From Undaria pinnatifida (lineage: Eukaryota > Sar > Phaeophyceae > Laminariales > Alariaceae): a DNA stretch of 64,000 nucleotides. A model generated the notes under the pieces. The model worked only from the letters and a program-made list of their open reading frames with translations, was not told the DNA's origin and searched no databases. The stretch is from NCBI GenBank assembly GCA_012845835.1, contig JABAKD010000024.1, positions 5,636,109 through 5,700,108 of the forward strand. Direction: 5' to 3'. How positions within the stretch are numbered: position 1 is the stretch's first letter; each line of letters starts with the position of its first letter. The position numbers were made by a program, and so were the translations under genes. Shown in pieces: positions 21,161 to 34,125 of the stretch.

Positions 21161-22480
21161 GTCCGATGCATTGCATTTCCCATGAATTCATGGTCGTCGT
21201 TAACATGTCCAACGCATTATTAATCCCATGAAATAATGCTCGTCGGTAACATGCTCAGTGCAACACGTTTCCCATCAATGAATTATCGTCATTAACATAT
21301 TATCATGGTCAATGTACTACACATGATCCATGATTTCACTATCGTCGTTTAAAATTTCCAATGCACTACATTTCATCCCCGTCGTTAGGCTATCTCTTGT
21401 ACGGTCGGGTTCCACCAGTCAGTCCAAAACGACCCTTTTCGACTGGACTTTCTTTCGACTGGATCCTTCTGGCCCATCTTTTAATCGTCAGTCGAGCCGA
21501 CTATAAAGGTTTTGTGCTTTTCATAGAGGTGGTTGGTGTGAGGGAGTACTGCTGCTGTATGGCAGTCGAAAATCGGTTGGCAGCTCCGTGCTTCGTGTGT
21601 TCTTCGCAGGCAAGGCGAGCTTCGCACGCGACGAACCCTCGTCCAAGCGGGTAGGTAGCGTTGACCTTAGCCGAAAGTCGCCAAGAAGCTACGTTCGTGG
21701 CGTTTCATTCAGCCGGGAGCCGCTAAAGCTACAGCAAACGTAGCTGTTGTTGGCAAAACGGCACCGATAACGCGCGCCGCTGCCGTCGTGTGTGACACAC
21801 GCTGCGGGCGAGCGGAGCTAGAAGTGCGCCACGATGACTCGTAGAGAGGAGCTACAGCAGTGATAGTCAAGCCAGCGTCGGTGCTGTTGTATGATACTGC
21901 TGTGCGGTACCTGGTATGGATGTGTGGGCATGTGGGTGTGTTTTGTGGTGCGATGAGCGATGGGGTCGGTTAAAAAAACAGGCGTAAACTTTTTCAACTG
22001 GCAGATCCAGTCGAAAAAGTCTAATTTTTCGACTGGATCCCCAAGTCGGAAAACTCAGTAGAAAAACGTTGAGTCGAAAAAAGCCCTTTCTCGACTGTGA
22101 AAGAAAGCCCGATCTCGGCTTCAGTCGAAAAAGTCCACAAATCCGACTGGCCTTAACATGTTCAGTGCACTACACATTTCCCATGATTTCATTCTCGTCG
22201 TTAACATGTTGCTGGTTTCCTGAGTGTATGCTCGTCGTTGACATGCATATGCCTGTTCAATGTCCTCGGTACATTTTCATTAATTCATGTGTTCCGTGAC
22301 AAGTTCTGGATGTTCATGAATGCATATCCCGTGACACATTCTCGTTATATTGTTGTGACCGCATGTACGTTCTCGTTATACCGTCGTGAAAGCATGCTCG
22401 TCATTAACGTGTTCAATGGCTCGGTACGCTATATGAATACATGCTTGTTGTCATCATGTGCATGCTCGTCCAATGCACTC
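21161..22480. repeat. Degenerate minisatellite (about 50-bp unit) around CTCGTCGTTAACATG
   Basis: Imperfect units of about 45-55 bp carrying ...TTTCCCATGA...TCGTCGTTAACATGT-CAATGCA. They are seen at about 21166, 21212, 21260, 21318 and 21360, and again from 22155. The array is split by the 765-bp element at 21388-22152. Later units (to about 22480) are more diverged. Confidence 0.65.
21388..22152. mobile_element. 765-bp Harbinger-like TIR element
   Basis: The element is flanked by TTA on both sides (21385-21387 and 22153-22155). Its ends start GGC in inverted orientation, and the subterminal segments are inversely similar (CCAGTC...CTTTTCGACTGGA on the left, CCAGTCGG...TTTTTCGACTGAA on the right in reverse complement). 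The motif TTTTCGACTG recurs many times near both ends. A 3-bp TTA duplication with GG-starting ends fits PIF/Harbinger habits, which is inference only. Removing it restores a minisatellite unit. No transposase. Confidence 0.65.
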
Positions 22481-25400
22481 GTTATCACATGCATATATAT
22501 AGCGCAACGGCAAAGGTCTGACGAGTCATTATGGCACAACCTAGACTTTAGTTTGCAGTGTACGGCGAAACGCAAGGGGGAGGAATGCTGTGAAAGGCAA
22601 ACAGGTGAAGAGGAAGGGAAGTCGATCCCACGGCAACAACTTGTTGAGGTGCTGCTCATGCCCTGAGCACGAGTCCTCAGAATAATAATAATAATGAGAA
22701 TAGAGTAAGAGATGAGCTGAGTGCTTGGTATCATGATAACCTCTTCATGGTGATGAGCACAGAGACCGACGTGACTAATGCTGGAACTCCCGGGAGAAAA
22801 GTGTGTGTGGCACTCACCGTTCCTGACACCGGTGTTTGTCATGCCTTCGCCACTGATGTATGTCATACTGTGCGCCGTATCTATCGTGAAGGATGTATGC
22901 TATGCTCACATGAAATTTTCGTCATACCTACCTTGAATGCTCGTCATGCTAGACATCAATGCTTTCATTTTCTGCGGCACGTGTCATGCTATTTCGTGGT
23001 GCAACCTGTGCATTCCGATATTCCAAATGTGCCGCATGTCACGAGTGATATTTTTCGTTGTGCAACCTGGGCATCCCGATGTTCAAAAAGTTGGTCACTC
23101 GACGACACCCTGTGGACTCAGTGCCACGATTGATCTCAACAGGTGAAGTATACAAAAGGGGATGAATATATCTCCTGCAGATATCAAGCCATTCCTGCGC
23201 TAACGCACCGATGTGTGTATCGCTGGAAACGTCCGGAGAGGGTTGTCGGTGAATCTCCTTATGCTTGCCACCGATTTGTGTTACGGCTTCCAACATGCCT
23301 GCTATACCTATCATGAACGATTGTGATGGCGGATATTGATATTTTCATTCTTAGTGTCGGATGTAACGCCCATTATCGTCGAAGATAAGGCTGTGTATTT
23401 CGCGGGCAAACGACGACGGTGACACTGTTATTTGTGCCGATCGACCGCATGCCTTCGAGCGAAACGGGGATAGTCATAAGCAACCTGGCCGTCTGCATAA
23501 ACGACGTAGATAAATTCATCTATGGAGTACATCTCAGCAGTATTCGGTTGAACCGTGGAGGTAAGCACGTGCGGTAATCGCTGTTGAGCACGAGAAGCTG
23601 AGACGAGCAGCTCTTGTGGGCGTTTGAGTAGGTTCAGTGATGGCATATTTTGTGATTAGGGGCTGCTTTTCTTCGTTTCATTTCAATAATGGCGAAGGTG
23701 AGCGCATTTCTTTTCGTGGTCCTGGCGATATTCGGTTGAGATGTGAGGTAAGCATGTTTTCAATCGCTGCTGGTCGCGAAATGAGGTAAGTATCTGCCGC
23801 TAGTGTTACAAGTAGACACGACGGCAGCACCTGGACGGTGAATGGTATGCACGTATCGTGATATTGCCTAATGGAGATAGGGTAAGACTAATATCTTGCC
23901 TACGGGGAGGTGGGGTTGTGGTTTTCATTCGGGTTTCAGACATTTTGCCGAGATGCTCCGTGGAGGACAGATAATGTGTTGTTTTTTTTCCTGTTGTTAT
24001 CTTGACGGCAATTTTCCTGCACTTCTGTTTACGTTTAGCGTTCGTTGTCTCGGTCTGAGGACATCGAACGTCGGGGGGTATCACGGCGAGGAAGAGGAAT
24101 TCTTCTACGGTTTACGTAAACGAACGAGAGGTGCAGGATAGCATAAGAGGAGGTAGATTAAACGTGCGTGGGCCGAGATGGACCGTGGAGTATGTCGATC
24201 ACCAAGAAAGCACGAAAACGCTGAAACTGTGAGCCTGCGAACTGACCGCTGAGACCGAAACAGTGCATGAAAGCCGTTCACCTGTGACAGTTAGAGCTTT
24301 GCCTGCATGCTTGTGAACCGCCCCGCTGGCCAAATCAGTTCGCTCCCTTGAACCAGGAAACAACAGGTCAGACTTAATGACCTTGAATTAGGACTGGTTT
24401 TGACGCCTTCACCCGTACGAAGCACTTGTAGAGATCGTGAAAAAGTCGTGGAGTGCATAGGGTTGCCCCCGTAACTTTTCTTCATATGCAAGACGTTCTC
24501 TGTCTGAAGCGTGATGTCATGCTGCTGGCGCAAGGTTTCCTAAAGCCAGCCCCCTTTCTTCCCTGGCAAGACGGATGGGACAGCTCAACTCCATCCTATT
24601 GTCCATGCTGGGGACGGCGTAATTCAGCGCATCCCTTGTTGTAACACACCAATAGCAACTGGTCCCTCTTTTGAGGCCAGATGTTTGCGTCCGTCCTTGG
24701 CCTGCATAAAGAACTAGCCGGTGACCTTGTGAGGCTATACGCGTGTGCCTCTGTTTATGACTGCTCGAGCTGTTTTCCTTGTTCGATTTGGTTTCGGGTT
24801 TACGATACTGGCATCGAACCCCATGCACACCCCGACATGGAGCTACATACATCGGTTTTCAGACGTGCGACCGTGTCTCATATATACGGACCTGATGAAA
24901 TCTACGTCTCAATCACTTGAATTTTCCGTTCGCGGCTGTTTGAAAGTCACACACCCAACCAAGGTATCCATGGCTGTCGGTAATAAAAACACCGATAGAA
25001 GGAATCACATCCCAAACCGTCGTCCACGTCCCCGTCTAAGCTAAAGCTCGGCGTTAAATGGTTCTTGTCCAATATTCCTGGGTGTACCTCACAGCACTAT
25101 GTCACAATATGTGTAACGGCCTGCACGCAAGGTAAAACTTGGCTTAACCGGGAAAAGGAACACGAAATTCCCCTACAACATGACGCCTCATATTCTGATA
25201 TAACACTGTGAGAACGGAGATCTGGAACGATGGTTTTTCTACCGGCATCCAACCCACCTCGAGCCTATAGTAGTTGGTTTCAACAACCATGCTCCCCTGT
25301 CCTCCCCGGGTATTATCGTCACGTGTTACCTCACGGTCTAGAGGGGGGCTTGAACTCTCCCCTCTATTCCCCAATGAGGCTACCCACGGCATTGTTCCCA

Positions 25401-26539
25401 GGACATTGTACTGTAAACCTCGGGTTGTCTTCGCTTGGTAGTCCGCTACGAGGTACGTGTAACGCAGCAAACAGTCCCGGAGACTACAATACATAAACTA
25501 TAATACATAAAATGGACTGTCAGTACATTGAGCGGTTGTTCGGATAGGGGCTCCGTAAAGACAAAACGTGCCGTCCGCAAACGCGTCACCCTATGCTGCA
25601 CAGGTATGATCATCACACTGCTCCACTTGAAGGTTGCCTTCGAATCATGTTGCGGCTTGAGTAGCCTATCCCCCCGACTCTACGACGACGGAAACACGAA
25701 AGTTCCGGTTTGACTGGAATCGCAAAGTAGCGTTTCTCTCTGGCACTCTCTGTTCGCCACGGATTCCTGTAGAAAACCCATATTCATGCTTTGAGCGTGG
25801 CCTCACACAAGTGCCGCAATTGCGACACCTGCACTGAATGCTATGAACATTATGCCCAGCGGGGACATATGTACAGACCATCACAGTCTACATGCGCGTC
25901 TGTGTAGGCTAGCAGATGCGACACACTGTTTCGTGCATAAAGTACATACTCTACCATACCCGGTACAATCTTGTTGTGGAAGGTCAGTGTTAATCGCCCT
26001 GTTACATGCGCGGTGGTTACTTATTGTAATATTCCTGTTGTTTTTCAAGACCTTTTGTTGTCGTACCTGGCATCGATTGCATGAACGTCTGTGTTCCCCC
26101 CTTTCAACTTGAGACACCCTTGGAATATTAGCCAACCCCATCCCAAAAGGGAAAACCTTGTGTAGGTATTATTTCATCCTTCGTGAACAAGTGGTACCTC
26201 CTGCTTCCTCTGGTGATGGCATCTCGAAATTTTCCGCCCTGCAATTGCCGACATTCTTTGACATCAGTTGATGGCATATCCCGACGCGAGCTATGATATA
26301 GAGGTTCACCACTTTTTTTCCCGAGGTTCCTCTCCTTGGAAAATTAATACCTCTCCCAACCCTGATTCGGATTTAAAACAAAACTGCGACCGGATGAAAA
26401 CCCCTATGTATCAGGTACACAACGGGAATCGTGAAAAATAAATGGGGCGTGTTTCCGACCATTTGGGGTTAAAGAGTCTCCTCATTCAGAAACCATTCCA
26501 GACCGAACGTGTTATCTCTACCGTAGCACGCATCATCCT
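22481..26539. other. About 4 kb without a supportable gene
   Basis: Short frames exist but none shows a family signature or splice-supported continuation. Contents seen: an (AAT)n run near 22680-22694; two similar GTATTCGGTTGARMYGTGRAGGTAAGCAY segments near 23540 and 23730; and at about 26340-26520 a repeat segment (ATAAATGGGGCGT, CAGAAACCATT, CTACCGTAGCACG) shared with 36.2 kb. Confidence 0.4.
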
Positions 26540-26811
26540 CAGCACCAGGCAAGGCCAAACTTGCAAAGCCCAAGCAGCATTGGCAACAATGTTGAGTGCT
26601 TCCAAGGGTTAACGCGGAGTTCTACGCCGTCGGGCAGGATCCAATAACCAAAATCGTGCCCCCTCCACCGTAGATTGGTGCTGTACAAACGTATGTATAT
26701 AAAAATATCTATATATATATATATTTCTGCGGCTGCAATCCCGAACGCAGCGTGGCCCACTTTCACCCCAACGGAGAACGCGCAGCCTCCGTCGTTCCGC
26801 TTGGGCATCGT

Positions 26812-29800
26812 TCAGCTTTGGACGTCCTCCGCCCGGAACCCATCCACTCCTTTGCCGTCAAGCGTTTTGTTCTTGATCGTTTGAAAAGTCCAGGCACTAG
26901 CCGAAACAATGACGGCCGCTGCCACGGTGGAAACGATGCCGATTATTATCTCGTCGGTAATCGAGTCGTCTTCGTCGCCGGCTGCGTGTAATAACAAAGG
27001 TCGTCGAGTTCGCGGTTCGGCGGGGTGAATATGTCAGCCGATGTCATTGTATTACAACCTAGGACCAAGGCTACTGCCGACAGTTTTTCCGTAGTTTAGA
27101 GACAGTGCGATCGGGAACCCTATACGTCATTCTCGCAGCTTTTGAACCAATTTTATCATTTTTTCACGATATTCGTCGCTGCCATGAACGTGTTTGGTAC
27201 GCTGTGGGTAAACAAAATATTTTGTGTGACGGTGTTAGTGTGGTATGAAGTCATTGGCGCGAAAATCGTGATGCACGTGCGGTAGTGTATACAAAGTATA
27301 CAAATGTGTGATACCGTTAGCTTGGTCCGGATATAACCTCGCGAGAGTAGGCACGGCGCGAGGACGTTACGTCAAGCATTTTTTAGTTTCTGTCGCCGTT
27401 ATTAATTTGCGGACCAGCTCTTCCGAGGTGTTTCCTCTCGGCCACCTCTGAATCAACCCGAGGATGGACGTGTTGACCCCTTACGCTGGTGGACCATGCA
27501 ATAATTGTTTTTTTTTGCGTTAGAATTGCCGCCTATCGTCCGTGTTGCATCGCTTCGCGTGAAGATATTAGGTTATCCTCCCTCCAATTTGGAGGCGAGC
27601 TACTGTCTTCATTTTTACCGTTTCGTCTCCCACAAACACACGACCGTCTCGCTGACCATACCAAATATAGTATATCCTTGTACCAACTCGCTCACCAGCA
27701 TATTTAGCGACGAAGCATGCCAAGGAAGGTGGCTTGTGCCGTAGTGTGACGTTGGGGCGCCGTGTGGTGTATGACGTTGGACGAAACACGCGAGAAAAAT
27801 GCGTGGTTCCTGGTGTACAGTACGATACAGGGATAGCACCCCCAGCGTTCCCGTACAATATCTCTTCAATACGCATGAATCTATCACCTTGTTGACGCTG
27901 TATCGTAGCGCTGTACACTAGTTAATCGGTGGCCTGGTCTTCCCACGGCGTACATTGCTGCTATTATTGCAATGATGAGTTGAAGTTGAAACAATAATCC
28001 ATCCCACTTACTGTTTGATCCGCAGCACTCCGCTTCTGAGCAGGTGGGTAACTCGCAGTATTCTGGCTGGTCTTCCTCGCTCAGCAGCGTTGAATCGCCG
28101 CTGCAGTCCGTGCAGAGAGCATCTGAGTTACATTTAGTGTGAGTGTCGGGTCGGGATATACGGCACGATACGGTATGACTGATGCTGCTGATCACAAGGA
28201 GACGATCGTGAAAGAGATAACGGCGTGGTATCGATGCTATGAGATCTTCTAACAGAGAGCAAACTCTCCAGGATACTATAGCCCATGTGTGCAATATATT
28301 TGCAGGGCTAGTCTGTAGCCAGAAAACCGAAACCTCAGCACTGGAACATGTGCCGTGCTCAGTTTACCATCCCCAAACCAGTATAGCTCCAACCTAACCG
28401 ATTGATCCATATAGTCAGAAAAGTCGGGAATCCGGCGGGGGATCACATTTTGATCGTCGGTTTTCTGTACGTGTGGCCAATCGCACGAGTAGCCACCCAC
28501 CTGGCATGTGTTTCTTTGCGTTTCTTGGTACGGACTGCCATCACAATAGCTTTTGGCGAGTGTCAATCTACCTCGCTCAAGAGGCCAATACGCATAGGTA
28601 AAAAGTGATGTTACCCACGTTCCCGTAGCATTGCGGTCGAGAAATGTGAAACCCACGCCCGGCAATGTACAGCCTAGGCTTCAGCGTGGATCACTCCTCA
28701 CCATTCCCAGATAGGAAAATTACCTAATAATAGTTATAAAAAGCAATCATGCGGGTTCTACAGAGGTGCAAACACCATGATGAGTACATAGCTGTAGTTG
28801 AAGCTATGCCGCCTGCTACCTATGTAACCCGGAGAGCAAACTATATATGATGGTCACAATGTTTGGCAAAGTTGGTGGCGACGAACGGGGCTAAACGCCC
28901 ATAACCATGGAACTAATATTGGTGAACTTCAACTAATTCGACTCTACACCGAGACAGAGTAGCGAAGGGATTGGACGGCATTCAATGCTCGCCGAGATAG
29001 GCCCAAATGAGTGCACGAACATTCCGAAGTAGGTTCGCTGCTCTTTCAAATTTACCAAAATCAGTTTTTGGATGAGATATAGATATTCTCAAATCAGAAG
29101 ACCAGGAGGCTCGAGGTACACCATAGCACGCGTCATGAAAAAAGCAATCTGCCTAGTGTGCTGCGAACAAGCCTCTTTCATATACGCGCTTACTGAGTGT
29201 AGCAGACGAGCACATCAACCCCACTTCGTGGAGATAGTACGAGTGGCTGGTGGCGTCTTCCGGACGGTAGACGCTGTACGAAAGGCCTTGCACGTATTCC
29301 CCCTCATCGCAAGAGGCGGTTCGGGTTTCAGTCGTGCCGTACGCTCCGGCGGAGACACTGAGGACACGACGCCAGTCCGGAACAAATACACAATGCATAA
29401 GGCTCAAAGTCGGCTCCGCTCCACAGCCTCTGTAGAGCCGTCCTACGACAGCACCTGTGAGGAAATCGATCATGAGTGACTGGGGTCCGCAACCGTGGAA
29501 TTAGGCAGCATCATTAGAAAACAGGCTAGGTCAAGCTAAACCACGGAAATATTAAGAATTCCTCGGCGAATGCTCCCGCCGTTTTTTCGGTTCAAACAGT
29601 GCAAGCTTGCACATATATTCTTTGTGCCGTTGGGAAGACCTCACCTTTCTTTTTACTTTTTAATGTTCATGTTTGATTAATCGTCAGCACTTTCTATTGA
29701 AAAATTTGGACCACCTTATACCAATATTGTTTCGGTGGAAAAATGTACATGCCAAACACAATCGGCGGTCATGTCTCGGGACCATGGTCATGTAGAATAT

Positions 29801-31816
29801 GTGTGCAACATTTTCCGGTCTATATATCAGATTCGGTGTGGACACTTGAACTTTGCTGTGTAAGATTGAGCAAGATATTCATTTTTCCAATACATTTATT
29901 TGTTTTAGGGCAGAGTCCAGTTAGTTTGTTGTCCTGTGCTTAACACAAAACATACGCAGGTGAAATGTTTAGCTTTTTGCGCGAAACAATCTACAGACAC
30001 GCTTCGGCGTACCTCCAACGTGTTCGTGCAAAATGCGGCGAGTATTGTTTTTCGCCCGGGCCTGGAAAGACAAAAAAAGCCTGGATATATTGAAGCAAGT
30101 AAGAGGCCTGTCATTTGTCGATACCAGTTTCGCTCCTAGTGACTACCTGAGGCCGTAAAAAAGAAACAGGCCATATCACCCTCTTTAGCCGGCAATGAGG
30201 GTCAGTATGATACCAAGTGTTCACCCTTTGAGTAGTTATGGTGAGCTGCATTCTTGGGAAAGACAATTTCCGCCTTTTAACTTAAAACAGCCTGTGCTTT
30301 GCTTCTTAACATCGCTTCACGGTCCATTTACGCTTGGTTCAGTAAAATACTTGGGCGCGGTGGCATTGTTGTTCGCGTTTAATTTCTACGTTTTTTTTTT
30401 CAATTTTAGGTATGGTGTGTAGAGCTCCTCGAGTCAGTGAGAAATCTCAGCAGATTACTGGGGCCACCCCTGCTTCTTCTGTAGTCGTTGCTGCAGTTGG
30501 GTGACGAGATGACAGCATATCATCACACCAGCCGTTGACGCCGTAGACTAGTTACAGGAGGGATTATGGGTTCAACCCCTGCGCCTCAATGGCGGACGCC
30601 TTACATACAGTTTTCAATAACGACGCGGGTCAAACTCTACGATAGCCCCCCCCCAACAACCAGCGATTTCCTTTAACTTAAGTTTCACGACCGCTCGGCA
30701 CGAGGGAGAATGGCATGAAAACGTAAGCTTCAAATATTTTTCTGTTTACAAAGGTCACCGTACTTCAGCAGTTACGGCCGGGAGCTGGTTTCCAAACCGG
30801 TGGTTCCGTTAAAGATATGATTGGGGGGGCTACAGTAGAACGACTCGCTAACGGTTTATCACAACCCCATGTTGCTGTAGATGACGTGCACCATTGTTTT
30901 ATTATGAGAAACCTCGCTCGCAGCCCAATTGCAAAACCTGGGTTTCGGAAAAGTTTATGTGCAACAGGGTCCCGATTGCAAGAAACCACTACAAAACACC
31001 TGACTGACTAAAATTATCCTGTTGACCCTGGTAGCTACACTGTAGTTGTAAGGGGAGTCGCCGACCTATATTCTTAATGAGGACACACAACTCGTAATGC
31101 GCGCGATCGGAGTATCACACACAGCTTGCAAAGATGAGTTTCGACGAAATCTTCGATCCCACAGCTGGAGTGTATTTTCATTTTTTAAAAAAAAATACCT
31201 ACTCGTGAGGAATACCTAAATATTGGCCAATGTTCGCCCTACTCACTACCGCGATCACTGCTTGTGCCTTTTTAAAAAGGACGCGAAATATCGTCAGTTC
31301 CGCCAAAACCACATGGATGGTTCGCTCAACGTGAGTAGTATTGTACTGTTGTTCAAAGCATATCCATGACTGTAGGACGGCGGGTGCCCGTGTGCCACTA
31401 ACGTTCAATGTGAAAGGGCGACTTTCATGGTTGCCATATCAACACCAACGCTCTATTCATCTTGGACAAGCTCACCCGTCCGCGAACTGGTAGGTTTGAT
31501 TGTCCAGGCACGTTATGTTGAGGTAGAGGATAACAGCGTAATCTACCGGATCCTCCCACTGAAGACTCTGGACGCCTCCAGTACCCGCACAAATATCTGC
31601 GTCCTCGTCTCCCCCAGGGTCGTCGTTGAACTCCTCAGGGATGTCTTCCTCGTCGCTGTCACCAGTACATCTCATGATGAGCCCGTCAAGCCAGTGTCCA
31701 CTCCATACGGAGACGGAGTACACCTTGGTACCCGCGGGACACGGTACGTTTACACCCGAAGCAATGGCGGCCGTAAAGCAAGCCAAGACCGCCCTGAGGG
31801 TACCTCTGGTGAGCAT
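26812..31816 (-). CDS. Five-exon gene for a secreted/type I membrane Cys-rich glycoprotein (387 aa)
   Basis: Model on the minus strand: exons 31816-31476, 29429-29194, 28673-28368, 28122-28012 and 26981-26812. Total 1164 nt, in frame, stop TGA at 26814-26812. Donors are GTGAGC, GTAAGC, GTAAAC and GTAAGT; all phases agree. Residues 1-22 look like a signal peptide. The ectodomain holds two similar modules (CPAGTKVYSVSVWSGHWLDG...MRC and CDEGEYVQGLSYSVY...VGLMC), N-glycosylation sequons, and a Cys-rich stem (exon 4, eight Cys in 37 residues). About 342-362 is a single transmembrane helix, followed by a 25-residue tail. The V-x-S-G-x-W-L-D-G pattern faintly recalls jacalin-like lectins; I do not assign a family. 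Intron 1 holds three repeats. The exon 3 acceptor is the weakest call. A truncated paralog lies at 9302-14052. Confidence 0.7.
29520..30296 (+). mobile_element. R2 TIR element, copy 2 (in intron 1)
   Basis: R2 family copy with ends ACAGGCTAGGTCAAGC and, inverted, ACAGGCTGTTTTAAG. Internal landmarks are CCTCGGCGAATGC near 29560 and GTCGATACCAGTTTCGCTCC near 30117. It lies about 90 bp downstream of the exon 2 acceptor in genomic coordinates, antisense to the gene. Confidence 0.7.
30630..30850 (+). mobile_element. R3 short TIR element, copy 1 (in intron 1)
   Basis: About 210 bp bounded by TACGATAGCCCCCCCC on the left and GGGGGGGCTACAGTA on the right, i.e. TA plus C-rich inverted ends. The interior shows CCAGCGATTT...GTTTCACG...CGGGAGCTGGTTTCCAAACC. 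Copies are at 35.9, 47.9 and 51.5 kb. Non-coding. Confidence 0.7.
31008..31187 (-). repeat. R1 core fragment, copy F (in intron 1)
   Basis: Reverse-oriented R1 core lacking the part that would carry the AAACTATAAAACCC module. It starts at TGACTGACTAAAATTATCC and ends with the T-rich/A-rich boundary near 31187. About 285 bp from the exon 1 donor. Confidence 0.8.
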
Positions 31817-33389
31817 AGTCGCTGCTCAGTGTTAAGGGGCGGGGGTGCGGAGAGAGAAGGCGTTTGTTAAATATTCGAATCATTTCAGACGAGGAACGCG
31901 GGTGCAGGGTATTCTGTTATTCACTGCCGTATAGAGAAACAACTACGATATATGAGCCTATATTCAGTTCAATCGCCACTAAAAGGTCTCCTCCAGTTCC
32001 CAAATGGTTGGTTAAACGATCTGGGATGCTGGCCAATGCCGTTGAGCTAGCCCGACACCGTGGGAATTGTTTGGTCGAATGGCAACATTATTGGGAGTGA
32101 ACGTCTCCTCTTCGTTAATGCTCCTTCCCCTGTGTCCATACCGGCACCAACACTTTGGCGTATAATACTAACTGTTGTGTTCGAGGTTGGAGCCCGCCAT
32201 GTGGTAGCGGTGCACCACGTTGTGTTTCCGCTAGTTCACACATGAGCTTTGCACCCCACGCAAAAACAATTTCGAAGAAACTTACAGAGAAACAAGATAA
32301 ATAAATGCATGGCCTTGGCATGGAACAAACAGATCATATTTTATAACCAGAATGACCATCCCAGGATTTTGGGTTGATGAGCCCCGTCAATAATAATATG
32401 GTTGTAGCGACCAAGAGCTAGCACGAGTTAGAAATCCTGCCACAGGCTACACTCACGGCAGCAGGCAACTGAGAGCCACTCGCGCCACTCGCCACATACA
32501 TATTTCGGCCTTTGGCAACATTTACCACAATGAAAGTATCAGTTTAGCTTTGCGCCAACAAAAAATGTGGACTGTATGCTCGGTTTTGGATGTGGCCTAA
32601 ACTAGGTAGTGGAAAAAGAAAGGTGGTGAAAAGAAGTGCCATCCCTCCGAACGGTAGCCTTTGCTACTCCAACGTATTACATCATCCATTGTTCACCCTT
32701 TTACAACTGCAGCTGTGGGTGCTCCGTTTACAGAGGAAATATAAGAGAACAATACGGATAAGAGAGAGCCAATCGTCCTCCACAATAAGAAAAGAGATAC
32801 GGGAGGTTTCCTTTGTTTTCTCAACCCATCTTTTAGGTCGGGTTGTACACGCCTTTCGATCATGGGGAGACCCCGAGTTTTGTGGCAGCTGCTCTGGCCT
32901 GCAGAACACAGCGAGGTCGGCAACCTTGCTCGGTTCTGCGGGTCTGCTATGCAAACCCAAGCACCTTACACCAGGTCCTCCAAGTTTCACAATCCACAAA
33001 TTTCGGTGTTGTCGTGGGCACGTGCACGGTACATGTAGTGTAGAAGATTCGCTGGGCAGCACCGAGATGAATCACGCTTTCAGGCGATAGCAGCAGGGTG
33101 CCACGTGTGCACTTTCAAAGCGCGCTGATCCCAAGCAGAAGAAGACCCGTGCGCTCCATCTATACCTTCAGTTCGTCTGTCTGTACTGTTCTTGTGTTTT
33201 TGTTTTTTCCACAGTCAGTCGCGAAATATCAACTGTTCCTCTGTCGAAAATAAACACATCGGTCAGATCGGTGATATGCGGGGGGGTTGGACGGGGAGTG
33301 TGTGGCGCAAGACGCAAAAAAGTACGTGGAATTTAATTTCGCACGAGACACTGTACGGTATACACACAGTACAGTGTTGCTACTGCAGG
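31817..33389. other. No gene supportable; upstream region of the membrane-protein gene
   Basis: Contains the presumed promoter of the minus-strand gene, but I cannot point to a convincing core promoter element. The 166-codon plus frame at 32590 has no recognisable motif and no conserved counterpart, so it is left uncalled. Confidence 0.4.
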
Positions 33390-34125
33390 CCGATTCAAGT
33401 AAAAAGCCCAAAATTTATTCCCCGGCGAATGCCCCCGCCGTTTCTTCGATTCAGACAGTTATTTTCTGCACACATGTTCTACGTGCCGTTGCGCAGACCT
33501 CACCTGTTTCTTCTTGTTTGTTTTTTGTACTGAGGTTTCGTCAGTGTAGTTGTATTGGATATTTGGACCACAAATTGTAGGCGGAGAGGACGAACCCCCC
33601 TCCCGTCGGAATGTCCTCGGGATGAGCATGCAGAACACGCGTGCACAGTTTTAGGGTCTCTATCTCTCAAACCAGCGTTGGCATGTGGAGTTCGGTGCAC
33701 AAAGATACCTAAGATACCTTTTTACCTTTAATTGGCTCGGTTTTTGTGAAGGATCCAGTTTTTTTGTTGCGTTTGGCTTAATGTTGAACATGGGCAGGTC
33801 AGATATTCGATCATTAGCGCGAATGTTTGTTTACAGATACCTTGGAGTACCTCCAAACGGTTCGTACAAAGTTCGACGCAAATTTTGTTTTTCGCCCCCG
33901 CCTGGAAAAAGCCTGAATATCAATGAAAACATTGAAGGTCTCTTATTGGTCGATACGAGTTTCGCTCTTAGAGACAACCCGAGGGCGTATGAACGCAAAG
34001 CTAACCATGCCTCCTGCTTTCACTGCTCATGGGGGTCCGTAATATAGTGAATATTTTCCATTTTCTACATATTGCGGGCGGCAGCCGTATGTATGGGAGA
34101 TAATTTCGGGCTTTCAACGTGAACC
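33390..34125 (+). mobile_element. R2 TIR element, copy 3
   Basis: The best preserved termini of the family: TGCAGGCCGATTCAAGTAAA on the left and GTGAACCAGCCTGTA on the right. They are inverted over about 27 bp and both continue into an AAAGCCC motif. Landmarks are CCGGCGAATGCCCCCGCCG near 33422, TTCAGACAG near 33450 and GGTCGATACGAGTTTCGCTC near 33948. Confidence 0.75.

Noticed and set aside
22747-23133. 128-codon plus frame with several Cys
   Set aside because: No start context or family, and it follows minisatellite-derived sequence rich in CATGCTCGTCAT words.
29454-29454. Alternative exon 2 acceptor TTTCCTCACAG|GTGC of the membrane-protein gene
   Set aside because: It has the better pyrimidine tract, but joining it to exon 1 puts the conserved CDEGEYVQG module out of frame. 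The acceptor at 29430/29429 keeps frame and is matched in the paralog. RNA evidence could still favour it with an extra exon.
32590-33090. 166-codon plus frame upstream of the membrane-protein gene
   Set aside because: Only chance-like composition, overlapped by equally long frames on the other strand; no homolog in the paralogous block.
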